A stretch of DNA of 64,000 nt from Deltaproteobacteria bacterium Ga0077550. GTDB taxonomy: Bacteria; Myxococcota_A; Polyangia; Nannocystales; Nannocystaceae. The position numbers and the translations under genes were made by a program. The stretch is taken from positions 1-64,000 of the forward strand of contig LNFB01000269.1 of NCBI GenBank assembly GCA_001464385.1, in the 5' to 3' direction. Shown in pieces: positions 1-8,361 of the stretch (position 1 is its first letter; every line of letters starts with the position of its first letter). The notes beneath the pieces were generated by a model. The model saw nothing but the letters and a program-made list of their open reading frames with translations, had not been told where the DNA came from and did not search any database.

Positions 1-2331
1 GCCGTCGGCCTCGACCATCGCCAGGCCGACCGCGCCGCCGAGCGTGTGGCCGTAGGAGGCCGCGCGGACGTAGCCGACCGGCTTGCCGTCGCGGTGGACG
101 ATCTCGGCGTGGAACAGCAGCGGCTCGGGATCCTTCACCAGGATCTGCACCAGGCGTTTGCGCAGCGGGGTCTGCTTCTTCGCCAGCACCGCGTCGCGGC
201 CGATGAAGCCGCCGGGCTTCTCGAGATCGACCGCGAACCCGAGCCCGACCTCGAGCACCGAGTCGGTGTTGTCGATGTCGTGGCCGTAGTCGCGGTACGC
301 CTTCTCCATGCGGAGGCTCGCCAGCGCCTTCAGCCCCGCGTGGCGCAGGCCGAACGGACCCCCGGCGGCGACGATGCGCTCGTACACGTGCACGGCCTGC
401 TCGGCCGGGATGTACAGCTCGTAGCCGAGCTCGCCGAGGTAGGTGATGCGCACGCAGAACACCCGCGCGAAGCCGATGTCGATCTCGCGCGCGGCGCGGA
501 AGGGGAACGCCTCGTTCGAGAGATCGGCGCTGGTCAACGACGCGAGCAACTCGCGCGAGCGCGGGCCCTGGACGTTGAGCTGCGCATAGCTCGAGGTCAC
601 GTCGGTCACGAACGCATGCGCGTCGCCGATGTGCCGCCGCATCCACGCGTTGACGTGGCGGTGCGCCGTGTCGGAGGCGACGACCCAGAAGTGCTGGTCG
701 TCGAGCTTGGTCACGGTGAGGTCGGCCTCGAGCGTGCCGCCCCCGTTGAGCCACTGCGTGTACGTGATCGTGCCCTTGGGGCCGTTCACCCGGTTGGCGC
801 TGATGCGCTCGAGCACCGCGCCGGCGTCGCGGCCCTGCACCCAGAACTTCGCCATGAACGACATGTCCATCAGGATGACGTCGTTGCGCGCGGCGTCGTG
901 CTCGGCCTTCCACCAGTCGAACCACGGCTGGCGTCCCCACGACAGGGTCTCGACCTTGGCCTCGTGGCCGGCCGGCGCGTACCAGTCGGCGCCCTCCCAG
1001 CCGCTGACGTCCTTGAAGTAGGCGCCCGCGGCCGCGAGCCGGTCGTGCAGCGCGGATCGCTTGGCCCCGCGCGCGGTCTGCATCGACCGCGTCGGGTAGT
1101 GGCACTGGTAGACCATGCCGAGCGACTCGACGGTGCGCACGCGTCGGTACTCGGGGTTCGACTGGTACCGGTGCAGGCGATCGATGTGGAACCCGGTGAC
1201 GTCGACGTCGGCGCGCCCGTTCAAGATCCAGTGGGCGAGTACGCGGCCGAGCCCGCCGCCCGTCAGGATCCCGATCGAGTTCATGCCCGCGGCGACGAAG
1301 TAGTTCTTCAGCTCGGGGGCCTCGCCGACGACCGGCTGCAGGTCGGGCGTGAAGCTCTCGGGCCCGCAGAAGAACTTCTTCACCCCGGTGTCGAGCGAGA
1401 TCGGCACCCGCTTCATCGCGGTCTCGACGTACGGACCCATGCGCTCCCAGTCGGGCTCGATCTCGCCGAACGAGAAGTCCTCGGGGACGCCGCTCACCTT
1501 CCACGGCGCGCAGATGGGCTCGAACAGGCCGATCATCAGGCCGCCGACCTCCTCGCGGAAGTAGCCGTGCGAGCCCGGATCCTCGAGCACCGGGCACGAC
1601 GACGACAGCCCGGGGATCGCGTCGGTGATGAGGTAGTAGTGCTCGGCCGACTGCAGCGGGATGTTGACGCCGTTCTTCGCCCCGAGCTGTCGGGCCCACA
1701 TGCCGGCGCAGTTGACGACGACCTCCGCCGTGATGTCGCCGTGGGTGGTGGTGACGCCCGTGACCGCGCCGCCCTTGGTGGTGACGCCCGTGACCGCGAC
1801 GCCCTCGACGATCTTCGCGCCCTTCATCCGCGCGCCGCGGGCCAGCGACATGGTCACGTCGACCGGGTTCGCGCGGCCGTCGTTCTCGACGTAGAAGCCG
1901 GCCAGGATGTCGTCGGTGCGCGCGAGCGGGAACAGATCGTGGACCTGCTTCGCCGAGATCTCGTGGACGTCGATGCCGCAGTGGCGGTTGAACGCCGACA
2001 CGCGCCGGTACTCCTCGAGGCGATCGCGATCGGCCGCGATCTCGATGAAGCCCACGGGCTTGAAGCCGGTGGCGACGTCGGTCTCGGCCTCGAGCCGCGC
2101 GTAGAGATCGCGGGTGTACTTGCGCATCTCGGTCGACGTCTCCGACGTCGATCCGAAGGTCACGATGAGCCCCGCGGCGTGCCACGTGGTGCCCGACGTC
2201 AGCCGATCCCGCTCGATGAGCACCACGTCGGTGCAGCCCATGTGCGCGAGGTGATACGCGACCGAGCAGCCGATGATGCCGCCACCGATGACGACGACGC
2301 GTGCGTGTTGCGGCAGGACCGGGTCAGCCAT
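1..2331 (-). CDS. FAD-dependent oxidoreductase with GcvT domains (dimethylglycine/sarcosine dehydrogenase-like), partial
   Basis: Open from an ATG at 2331 with no stop before the window edge: 777 codons are visible and the C-terminal end is missing. Residues 12-54 form a Rossmann FAD site with GGGIIG at 16-21 and SGTTWHAAGL at about 46-55. In dimethylglycine and sarcosine dehydrogenases the His of this second motif (here His51) carries covalent FAD. The N-terminal half is a DAO-type oxidase. The C-terminal half, from about residue 430, has the aminomethyltransferase (GcvT) fold that takes the one-carbon unit onto tetrahydrofolate, with a recognisable YLGELGYELY segment. The expected role is oxidative demethylation of an N-methyl amino acid in the cytoplasm. 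Exact substrate cannot be read from sequence. An in-frame 30-nt duplication lies at 1746-1798. Confidence 0.9.
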   Translation of the reverse strand, partial: MADPVLPQHARVVVIGGGIIGCSVAYHLAHMGCTDVVLIERDRLTSGTTWHAAGLIVTFGSTSETSTEMRKYTRDLYARLEAETDVATGFKPVGFIEIAADRDRLEEYRRVSAFNRHCGIDVHEISAKQVHDLFPLARTDDILAGFYVENDGRANPVDVTMSLARGARMKGAKIVEGVAVTGVTTKGGAVTGVTTTHGDITAEVVVNCAGMWARQLGAKNGVNIPLQSAEHYYLITDAIPGLSSSCPVLEDPGSHGYFREEVGGLMIGLFEPICAPWKVSGVPEDFSFGEIEPDWERMGPYVETAMKRVPISLDTGVKKFFCGPESFTPDLQPVVGEAPELKNYFVAAGMNSIGILTGGGLGRVLAHWILNGRADVDVTGFHIDRLHRYQSNPEYRRVRTVESLGMVYQCHYPTRSMQTARGAKRSALHDRLAAAGAYFKDVSGWEGADWYAPAGHEAKVETLSWGRQPWFDWWKAEHDAARNDVILMDMSFMAKFWVQGRDAGAVLERISANRVNGPKGTITYTQWLNGGGTLEADLTVTKLDDQHFWVVASDTAHRHVNAWMRRHIGDAHAFVTDVTSSYAQLNVQGPRSRELLASLTSADLSNEAFPFRAAREIDIGFARVFCVRITYLGELGYELYIPAEQAVHVYERIVAAGGPFGLRHAGLKALASLRMEKAYRDYGHDIDNTDSVLEVGLGFAVDLEKPGGFIGRDAVLAKKQTPLRKRLVQILVKDPEPLLFHAEIVHRDGKPVGYVRAASYGHTLGGAVGLAMVEADG
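1746..1798. repeat. In-frame 30-nt direct duplication
   Basis: A 23-nt segment beginning TGGTGGTGACGC occurs at 1746-1768 and again at 1776-1798, a period of 30 nt. On the minus strand it gives the peptide AVTGVTT twice in a row within the FAD domain. The period is a multiple of three, so the reading frame is kept. Confidence 0.85.
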
Positions 2332-2394
2332 GGCGGCGGAGGATACCCGGGCGGCCCCGGGGCGTCACGACTCGTCGGGGCGCGGGGTGCTCGC

Positions 2395-3516
2395 TCACCC
2401 GCCTCCGAGCCCCCGCAGCGCCCCCGCGATCCCCAGCTCCCCGATCACCGCGTCCTGCGGCCGCGGGTGCCCCGGGTCGAACACCACCAGCGTCGCGTGC
2501 GGCACGGCCGGTGGCTCCTCGCCCGGCGCCTCCAAGCCGAGGGTCCGCGCCATGAAGTCGTACATCGCGGCGCGCTTGTTCGGGCCGTAGTCGTGGCCCT
2601 CGGATCCGAAGTGCACCGACTCGAGGTTCGTCTCGGCGCCGTACAGCCCATAGATGTGGCGCAGGAAGGGGAGCTCGCGATCGGGGACGTGGGCGGTCCA
2701 GTCGCCGCCGTCGGAGATCACGAGCTGCGGCTTGGGGGCCGCGGTCGCGTCGACCTCGAGGGTGCCGTGCAGTCCGTCGGGGTAGAGGTCCTCGCAGGGA
2801 TCGCCGCCGGCGAAGACGGCCGAGAGCATCGCGACGGGGACGCTCGCGGCGAGGCGATCGTCGAGGGCCACGAGCGCGAAGCCCTGGGAGGCGCCGCCCG
2901 AGGCGCCCGTCACCGCGACGCGCGTCGGATCGACCTCGGGCAGCGAGCGCACGAAGTCGACCGCGCGCAGGCTGTTCCACGTCTGCAGCGCGGGGACCGA
3001 GGGCGCGTCGTGCTCGAGCTGTGTGGAGTCCCCGATGCCGACCATGTCCCACGCGAAGGCCACTGCGCCCATGCGCGCGAGCGTGGCGGCGCGGGCCTGC
3101 ATGTCCGGCCGCGTGCGCGGGTACCAGCCCGGCTCGAAGAAGTGGCCGTGCGGGTTGAGCACCGCGGGCAGCGACCCCGGCGCGGTGATCGATCGCCCCG
3201 CAGCGTCGAGCGGTCGATAGAGGTTGCCCGTGACGTAGACCCCGGGCAGCGACGCGAACGAGACGTTCTCGATCGCGTAGCCGTCGTGCACCTGCCGCCC
3301 GTGGATCCACACGGGCCGAAGCGGTGGTCGCGGCGCGTCGGGATCGATCGCGAGGTGCTCCGCGATGCCGTCGCGGATCTCGGCCGCTGCGACCTCCCAG
3401 TCGTCCGCAGTGTCGTAGTCGAAGTCGCTCGGCACGCAGCCGTACGTGAGCGACAGCATCGCCGCGAGGACCCACGACGGCGTGGGCGCGCGCGCGAGCG
3501 CCGGTGTTGTCGACAT
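2395..3516 (-). CDS. Alpha/beta-hydrolase (acetyl-xylan-esterase-like), probable exported lipoprotein
   Basis: A 373-residue protein from ATG 3516. The N-terminus has a hydrophobic stretch ending LSLTYGC at Cys27, an imperfect lipobox. The hydrolase core shows NPHGHF at 121-126 (oxyanion region), the nucleophile elbow VTGASGGASQ with Ser206, an acidic SDGGDW segment, and GSEGHDYG near the C-terminus as the likely catalytic His. This order fits the large acetyl-esterase/dipeptidyl-peptidase-like alpha/beta-hydrolases, so it probably cleaves an ester of an extracellular substrate. A truncated paralogue lies just upstream at 4468-5184 and shares an exact 72-bp DNA stretch (3065-3136 versus 4757-4828), pointing to recent duplication or gene conversion. 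Substrate unknown. Confidence 0.8.
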   Translation of the reverse strand: MSTTPALARAPTPSWVLAAMLSLTYGCVPSDFDYDTADDWEVAAAEIRDGIAEHLAIDPDAPRPPLRPVWIHGRQVHDGYAIENVSFASLPGVYVTGNLYRPLDAAGRSITAPGSLPAVLNPHGHFFEPGWYPRTRPDMQARAATLARMGAVAFAWDMVGIGDSTQLEHDAPSVPALQTWNSLRAVDFVRSLPEVDPTRVAVTGASGGASQGFALVALDDRLAASVPVAMLSAVFAGGDPCEDLYPDGLHGTLEVDATAAPKPQLVISDGGDWTAHVPDRELPFLRHIYGLYGAETNLESVHFGSEGHDYGPNKRAAMYDFMARTLGLEAPGEEPPAVPHATLVVFDPGHPRPQDAVIGELGIAGALRGLGGG

Positions 3517-3586
3517 GGTGAGGCACCGCGACGGGTGCGACTCCCAGTCGGTACGTCGCGTCGCGACGTTACGGGCGCGCGCGAGG

Positions 3587-4156
3587 CTACGTCCGCGGTC
3601 GCAGCCACACGTCGGTGACCAAGCTGTCGCGATCGTGGGACGCGATCTCGATGGTCGCGTCCGTGGTGCCGCTGGCGCGCAGCAGCCCGCGGACGGTGCC
3701 CACGGTCATCAGACGGTAGTTCTCGTCGTCGAAGTACGGGAAGTCGCGGTAGCGCATGCGCACGCGATCGGGCGTGCACTCGACCTCGTGCTCACCCGGG
3801 CCGCGACGCAGCAAGCGCCAGAACACCGGCGACTTGCGCAGCACGAAGCTCGCCGACGAGACCGACAGCACGAGGCGGAAGAACCGCCCGATCCCCGCGA
3901 CGGAGATCTCGTCGAGCAGGTGGACGAAGTCCTCGGGCGTGCCATCGGAGAGCTCGGCGCGCAGGACCCAGAGCAGCCGCTGCAGCGCCGCCTCCGGGTA
4001 CCACTGCGCGCTCGTCGGCTCGAGCAGCACGCCCTTCCATGCCTGCATGCGCCGATCGAGCTCCGCGAGGCGCTCGGCGCCGTGGAGGCGCAGCACGTAG
4101 CCGCGCGTCGACTCGAACCACAGCCCCTTGACCTCGTAGGCGTCCGACGACGTCAC
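3587..4156 (-). CDS. Small sensor-like protein of a myxobacterial family (uncharacterised)
   Basis: 189 residues from a GTG at 4156; no signal peptide or membrane segment. Recognisable features are WYPEAALQRLLW in the middle, a block FRLVLSVSSASFVLRKSP followed by VFWRLLRRGPGE, and a C-terminal part ending TDVWLRPRT. This pattern (WYPE, then a 'lflrlgsP..ll...p.lWr...dpG' block, then a compact beta-rich end) recalls uncharacterised myxobacterial proteins with a distant V4R/HNOB-like fold. That assignment is from memory of pattern only and is weak. It sits between two esterase-related ORFs on the same strand with short gaps and could be co-transcribed. No function is claimed. Confidence 0.6.
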   Translation of the reverse strand: MTSSDAYEVKGLWFESTRGYVLRLHGAERLAELDRRMQAWKGVLLEPTSAQWYPEAALQRLLWVLRAELSDGTPEDFVHLLDEISVAGIGRFFRLVLSVSSASFVLRKSPVFWRLLRRGPGEHEVECTPDRVRMRYRDFPYFDDENYRLMTVGTVRGLLRASGTTDATIEIASHDRDSLVTDVWLRPRT

Positions 4157-4198
4157 CGCGGCGGAGGATACACCGTCGGCGCGGGCGTCGCCGTGGGG

Positions 4199-4471
4199 TC
4201 AGCTCGCTCCCGCGAGCGCGTCGAGGTGCCGCGCGACCAGCCACGTCGCGGGAAGCCCGATCAGGTAGGCGAGCGCCGCGAGCACGACGATCGTCCGGGT
4301 CGTGCTCGGCGCGGCGCCGGGCGGCCGGGCGAGGCGGGCGGCGAACCGCAGCGCGGCGATCACGAGCACCGCGCACGCGGCGAGCCCGACCCACGGGTTC
4401 GACGTCACCGCCGCGAGCGCGCCGGCGAGCCCCATGGCGACGACCGAGGGACCCACCTCGCGCGGGATCAC
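4199..4471 (-). CDS. Small membrane protein (90 aa), translationally coupled to the chimeric ORF upstream
   Basis: 90 residues from GTG 4471, a start that overlaps the TGA of the upstream ORF as GTGA. Two hydrophobic segments are evident: about residues 11-45 (MGLAGALAAVTSNP, then VGLAACAVLVIAALRF) and 61-79 (IVVLAALAYLIGLPATWLV), so a two- or three-pass inner membrane protein is likely. There is no recognisable family. The coupling is notable because the upstream ORF ends in an alcohol-dehydrogenase tail. This gene may originally have been the partner of a complete dehydrogenase gene whose front part is gone. Confidence 0.6.
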   Translation of the reverse strand: MIPREVGPSVVAMGLAGALAAVTSNPWVGLAACAVLVIAALRFAARLARPPGAAPSTTRTIVVLAALAYLIGLPATWLVARHLDALAGAS

Positions 4472-5184
4472 GGGTCGCGCCCCCCGGTCGGATCGACCGC
4501 CACGTCGATGACCGCGGCGCCGCGGACCGCGTCGAGCTTCAGGTCGCACAGCGCGTCCCCGAGGCGCGACAGCGGGTAGGCCTGCACGTGGGTCTGCACG
4601 CCGACCCGAGCGGCCTCGTCGAGGACCTCGGGCAGCGTGAGCACGAAGTCGACGACGCGCAGGCTGTTCCACGTCTGCAGCGCGGGGACGATGGCGTCGT
4701 CGTGCTCGAGCTGCGTGGAGTCACCCATGCCGACCATGTCCCAGGTGAACGCGACCGCGCCCATGCGCGCGAGCGTGGCGGCGCGGGCCTGCATGTCCGG
4801 CCGCGTGCGCGGGTACCAGCCCGGCTCGTCGAAGTGCCCGTGGGGGTTGAGCACGACGGGCACGGGCCCGTCGACGCCGAGCGGGCGATACAGGTTGCCC
4901 GTGACGTAGAACCCCGGCAGCGAGGTGAACGAGACGTTCTCGATCGAGTAGCCGTCGTGCTCCTGGCGGCCGTGGATCGAGACGCGGCCGAGCGGTGGGC
5001 GCGGGGCGTCGGGATCGATCGCGAGGTGGTCCTCGATGCCCTCGCGAATCGATCGCGCGGCGGCCTCCCACTCCTCGCGAGTGTCGTAGGCGAACTCGTC
5101 CGCGGCGCAACCGGGCGTCAGCGATACGGTGACGCCGAGGAACCACGCGCGTCGGTGATCGATGCTGCGCACCCCATCGAGCAT
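4468..5184 (-). pseudogene. Chimeric ORF: truncated esterase paralogue fused to an alcohol-dehydrogenase C-terminus
   Basis: 238 residues from ATG 5184. Residues 1-186 follow the esterase at 2395-3516 closely: a signal ending SLTPGC at Cys26, NPHGHF at 113-118, and ALQTWNSLR. At 'LTLPEV' (residue 187, near nt 4624) the similarity stops, exactly before the segment carrying the catalytic Ser in the paralogue. The remaining roughly 50 residues read QTHVQAYPLSRLGDAL and VRGAAVIDVA, the typical end of a zinc/medium-chain alcohol dehydrogenase. The simplest reading is a deletion that joined two neighbouring genes in frame. It lacks the esterase nucleophile and the dehydrogenase catalytic and Rossmann domains, so it is unlikely to be an active enzyme, though the ORF remains open. 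Confidence 0.75.
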
Positions 5185-5235
5185 GCGAGGGGCCCGAGGC
5201 TCGGCACGCCGCCATCGTGGCGCAGGGCGGCGCCC

Positions 5236-6801
5236 TCACGGCGCAGGAGGTGCGCCGGGCGAGCTCGGTGGATCGAGCGGCGCGACCTCCGGCTCGGCGG
5301 GCTTGGGCTCCGCGGCCGCGGGGGCCGGCTCGTCGCGCTCCTCGAGATCCGACAGGCTCGGCAGCGCGGTCGATCCCGGCGCGGCGTTCGTCGTCGGTCG
5401 CTCGGCCTGCGGCAGGCCCCGCGCGTCCGTCGACGCGGGGCGGACACCCGTCGTCGATCCCGAGCGCGTCGGCTCGACGGCGACATCGCTCGGGTCGGCG
5501 ATGGGCGGCTCGATCGGCGTCACCGCGGGCACGTCGACGACCGACGGCAGCGTCGGCCGCGGTGCGTCGGTCGGCGACGCGGGCACCGACGGTTCGATCG
5601 GTCGCGGAGGTGTCGGCGCGGGCGGTGGTTCGACCACAGGCGTCGGCGCCTCGTCGCCCTGCTGCGACAGCCACACGCCCGCGACGATCGCCAGCGCACC
5701 GCCCCCGGCGAGCGCCCCGAGGGCGAAGCGCCGCCAACCACCGCCGGCGGTCGCGGTGGGCGTGCGCGTCTGCACCAGCGCCTCGACCAGCGCGCCCATG
5801 TCGGGGAATCGATCCTCGGGTGCGCGCGCGAGCCCGCGGGCGATCACCTGGCGCACCGCCAGCGGTACGCCCGGCAGTTCCGGCGGCGTGCCCGGCAGGC
5901 CCTGCAGCGTCGCCGCCATCAGCTGCGCGAGGTCGCGGCCCTTGAACGGACGATGACCGTACAGCGCCTCGTACAGCGCGACGCACAGGCTGAACTGATC
6001 GGCGCGCCCGTCCGTGGGCAGCATCATGAACTGCTCGGGGGCCATGTACGCCGGCGTGCCCATGAAGGCGCCGGTCGTGGTGAGGTTGGCCGCGAGCGCG
6101 TCGAGGTCGGGGGCCGCCCGCGCGCGCGAAGAACCCGACGTCGTGAACGACTCGGGCGTCGGCTCCGGGTCGACCTCGCCGACCTGGGTGGCGAGGCCGA
6201 AGTCGAGCACCTGCACGGTGCCGTCGTCGCGCACGATGACGTTGCCCGGCTTGAAGTCGCGGTGCACGAGGCCAGCGGTGTGGACCGCCGCGAGGCCGCG
6301 CGCCGCGGCGGCGAAGACCTCGACGACCTCGGACCACGTGCGTCGGCCGCGACCGAGCCAGGTCTCGAGGGTGTCGCCCGCGACGTACTCCATCGCGATC
6401 CACACGCGGCCGCGGAGGCTGCCGACGTCGAACACCATCACGAGGTTGCGATGGGAGACGCGCGCCAGCGCCTGGGCCTCGCGCAGCATCCGACGCTGCT
6501 GGCCCTCGGCCTCGCGACCCTGGACCGCGCGCAACAGCTTGATCGCGACCACGCGGCCGAGCTCGGGATCTTCGGCGGCATACACCACGCCCATGCCGCC
6601 CTCGCCGATCCGCTCGCGCACGCGGTACCGACCGATCGCATCGCCCGGCTCGAGCGGTCGCGTCGACGCGTCGTCCGGCGGCGCGCCGTCGTCCGCACCG
6701 CGCTGCGCGTCCGCCGGCCCCGCGGCCGCGCCGCGCTCGCTCGCGACCCCCACGCCGCTCGACGGCAGCGTGTTGGTGAACTGCGGATCGTCCTCGTGCA
6801 T
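5236..6801 (-). CDS. Membrane-anchored Hanks-type Ser/Thr protein kinase
   Basis: 521 residues from ATG 6801. After a low-complexity N-terminus, the kinase domain spans about 58-345: IGEGGMGVVY glycine loop at 65-74, AIK with Lys88, HRDFKPGNV at 180-188, DFGLA at 200-204, APEQ at 254-257. All residues needed for catalysis are present. A transmembrane helix at about 359-378 (ALGALAGGGALAIVAGVW) is followed by about 140 residues rich in Pro, Ala and Glu that would lie outside the cytoplasm. No PASTA, TPR or other sensor domain is seen. The gene lies 51 bp upstream of the chimeric ORF on the same strand and is divergent from 6907. Confidence 0.93.
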   Translation of the reverse strand: MHEDDPQFTNTLPSSGVGVASERGAAAGPADAQRGADDGAPPDDASTRPLEPGDAIGRYRVRERIGEGGMGVVYAAEDPELGRVVAIKLLRAVQGREAEGQQRRMLREAQALARVSHRNLVMVFDVGSLRGRVWIAMEYVAGDTLETWLGRGRRTWSEVVEVFAAAARGLAAVHTAGLVHRDFKPGNVIVRDDGTVQVLDFGLATQVGEVDPEPTPESFTTSGSSRARAAPDLDALAANLTTTGAFMGTPAYMAPEQFMMLPTDGRADQFSLCVALYEALYGHRPFKGRDLAQLMAATLQGLPGTPPELPGVPLAVRQVIARGLARAPEDRFPDMGALVEALVQTRTPTATAGGGWRRFALGALAGGGALAIVAGVWLSQQGDEAPTPVVEPPPAPTPPRPIEPSVPASPTDAPRPTLPSVVDVPAVTPIEPPIADPSDVAVEPTRSGSTTGVRPASTDARGLPQAERPTTNAAPGSTALPSLSDLEERDEPAPAAAEPKPAEPEVAPLDPPSSPGAPPAP

Positions 6802-6906
6802 GGCCGGCGCCCGATCATAGCAAGCGGCCCTCGGGCGTGCGCGGGCCGGCTATTCTCGGCCGGTGCGGCATCCACCGACGCTCCGACCCCCGCGCGACGC
6901 GGCGCG

Positions 6907-7425
6907 ATGACACCCGTCGGCCACGCCGCGGTCGGCTACCTGCTCGGGCGTTCGCGCGGCCTCGTGCCCCTGGTCGGCGTCGTCGGGGCCCTCGCACCCG
7001 ACGTCGACTTCGTGATGCTGTGGCATCCGGCGTTCAACACCTGGCACCGCGTGGTCACCCACAACCTGGTGTTCGTCGGCGCCGTCGCGCTCCTCGTCGG
7101 GATCGCGCTGGCGCGTCGGCCGGGCGTCGGGTTCGCGCGCGCGGCCGCCTCCGCGTTGCTCGGTGGTCTGTCGCACCTGCTGGTCGACGCGTGCCTCGAT
7201 GGCAACGCCAGCAACGGCCTCGGCATCGCCCCGCTGTGGCCGTTCGACGCCACGATGTGGTCGCCGTGGAATCTGGTCGAGCCCCGCGACGGTGGGCCGG
7301 GCTGGCGTGATCCATGGGCCGCGCTCGCGGGCGCGTGGCGCACGGCGGTGTGGGAGCTGCCGGTGATCACGGCGGCGTCGCTCGTATGGTGGCGATCGCG
7401 GCGGTCGACTACCATCGCGTCGTGA
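6907..7425 (+). CDS. YdjM/metal-dependent hydrolase-like integral membrane protein
   Basis: 172 residues from ATG 6907. It begins MTPVGHAAVGYLLGRSRG and contains ALAPDVDFVMLWHP, WHRVVTHN and LSHLLVD, the spaced His/Asp pattern of the YdjM (LexA-binding inner-membrane hydrolase) family with a putative metal site. Three to four hydrophobic segments are visible. The stop TGA overlaps the GTG of the next gene (GTGA), so it is translationally coupled to the periplasmic-binding-like protein. The biochemical function of this family is poorly known. Confidence 0.75.
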   Translation: MTPVGHAAVGYLLGRSRGLVPLVGVVGALAPDVDFVMLWHPAFNTWHRVVTHNLVFVGAVALLVGIALARRPGVGFARAAASALLGGLSHLLVDACLDGNASNGLGIAPLWPFDATMWSPWNLVEPRDGGPGWRDPWAALAGAWRTAVWELPVITAASLVWWRSRRSTTIAS

Positions 7426-8360
7426 GGATCGGAGCCGTCGGTCGCCCGACCACGCCGTGGCCCGCCGTCGCCGGCCTGACGGTGCTCGCGACCCTGGGCC
7501 TGTCGTTGTGGCTGCTCCTCGGCAGCGCGCGCGGGCCCGAGCCGCCGTTCCTCTCCGAGACGGGGCCCTCGCGGCATCGCCGTGGGGGGACCGAGGACGC
7601 GCTGGTGCTCGCGGGATCGGGCTCGAACCTGCCGGTGACGCGCGCCCTCGCGGCGGCGCACGCGTCGCACGGCGCGCCGCCGCCGGTGGTGCACGCGTCG
7701 ATCGGCTCGGGTGGCGGCGTGCGGGCGTTGGTGGACGGCGCGGTCGACATCGCCCTGGTGTCGCGCCCACTGACGGCCAAGGAGCGCGAACAGGACGTCA
7801 TCGCCGTCCCCTACGCTCGCGTGCCGGTGATGGTCGCCGTCCACTCGAGCGTGCCGAAGACCGACATCGAGCGCGGCGAGCTGCTCGCGATCTTCGAGGG
7901 CACGCGCACCGAGTGGTCCGACGGCAGCCCGATCGTGGTGCTGCAGCGCGAGCGCGGCGACTCGTCGCACGCCGCGATGGCGCGGGTCATGCCCGAGTTC
8001 GCCGAGGTCGACGAGCGCGCCTACGTGGCGCGTCGCTGGCGGGTGATCTACGACGACGTCGGGATGCAGGACGCGATCGCGAGCACCGAGGGCAGCATCG
8101 GCCTGGTCGGGAGCGGCTCGCTCCCCGAGGATCTGCCCATCCGCGTGCTGAGCTTCCGCGGCGTCGTCCCCACGCCCGATGCGGTCGCCGACGGCAGCTA
8201 CCCGATCTACAAGGACCTGTCGTTCGTCACCCTGGGCCCACCCGACGCCCGCGCGGCCGACTTCTTCCGCTTCGTGTTCGCGCCGCAGGGCCGCGACGTC
8301 ATCCGCGACCACGGCTGCATGCCGCTCGGGAACCCCAGCACGATCGCGGGGTCCCCCTGA
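7422..8360 (+). CDS. PstS-like phosphate/anion substrate-binding protein, membrane-anchored
   Basis: 312 residues if started at GTG 7422, which overlaps the preceding stop; longer in-frame starts exist but lie inside the previous gene. A hydrophobic helix at about 14-34 (VAGLTVLATLGLSLWLLLGS) anchors or exports the protein. The rest is a PBP-like fold: GSGSNLPVTRALAAAH near the start, ASIGSGGGVRALVDG and IALVSRPLTAKE, as in PstS-type proteins where SGTS/GSG segments bind the anion. No pstC, pstA or pstB genes are nearby. Instead the next gene, 2 bp downstream, is a sensor histidine kinase, so the protein may feed ligand information to that kinase rather than to a transporter. Confidence 0.75.
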   Translation: MRIGAVGRPTTPWPAVAGLTVLATLGLSLWLLLGSARGPEPPFLSETGPSRHRRGGTEDALVLAGSGSNLPVTRALAAAHASHGAPPPVVHASIGSGGGVRALVDGAVDIALVSRPLTAKEREQDVIAVPYARVPVMVAVHSSVPKTDIERGELLAIFEGTRTEWSDGSPIVVLQRERGDSSHAAMARVMPEFAEVDERAYVARRWRVIYDDVGMQDAIASTEGSIGLVGSGSLPEDLPIRVLSFRGVVPTPDAVADGSYPIYKDLSFVTLGPPDARAADFFRFVFAPQGRDVIRDHGCMPLGNPSTIAGSP

Positions 8361-8361
8361 C

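Noticed and set aside
46..3618. 1190-codon plus-strand open frame
   Set aside because: Antisense shadow of the FAD/GcvT and esterase genes; composition is Arg/Ala/Val/Asp-rich without domains. High GC leaves long open frames opposite real genes.
4468..5184. Frameshifted full-length esterase
   Set aside because: No other frame downstream of the junction continues the esterase sequence; the tail is clearly alcohol-dehydrogenase-like, so a fusion by deletion fits better.
7422..8360. Phosphate transport operon
   Set aside because: A PstS-like protein is present, but no permease or ATPase genes adjoin it; the neighbour is a histidine kinase.
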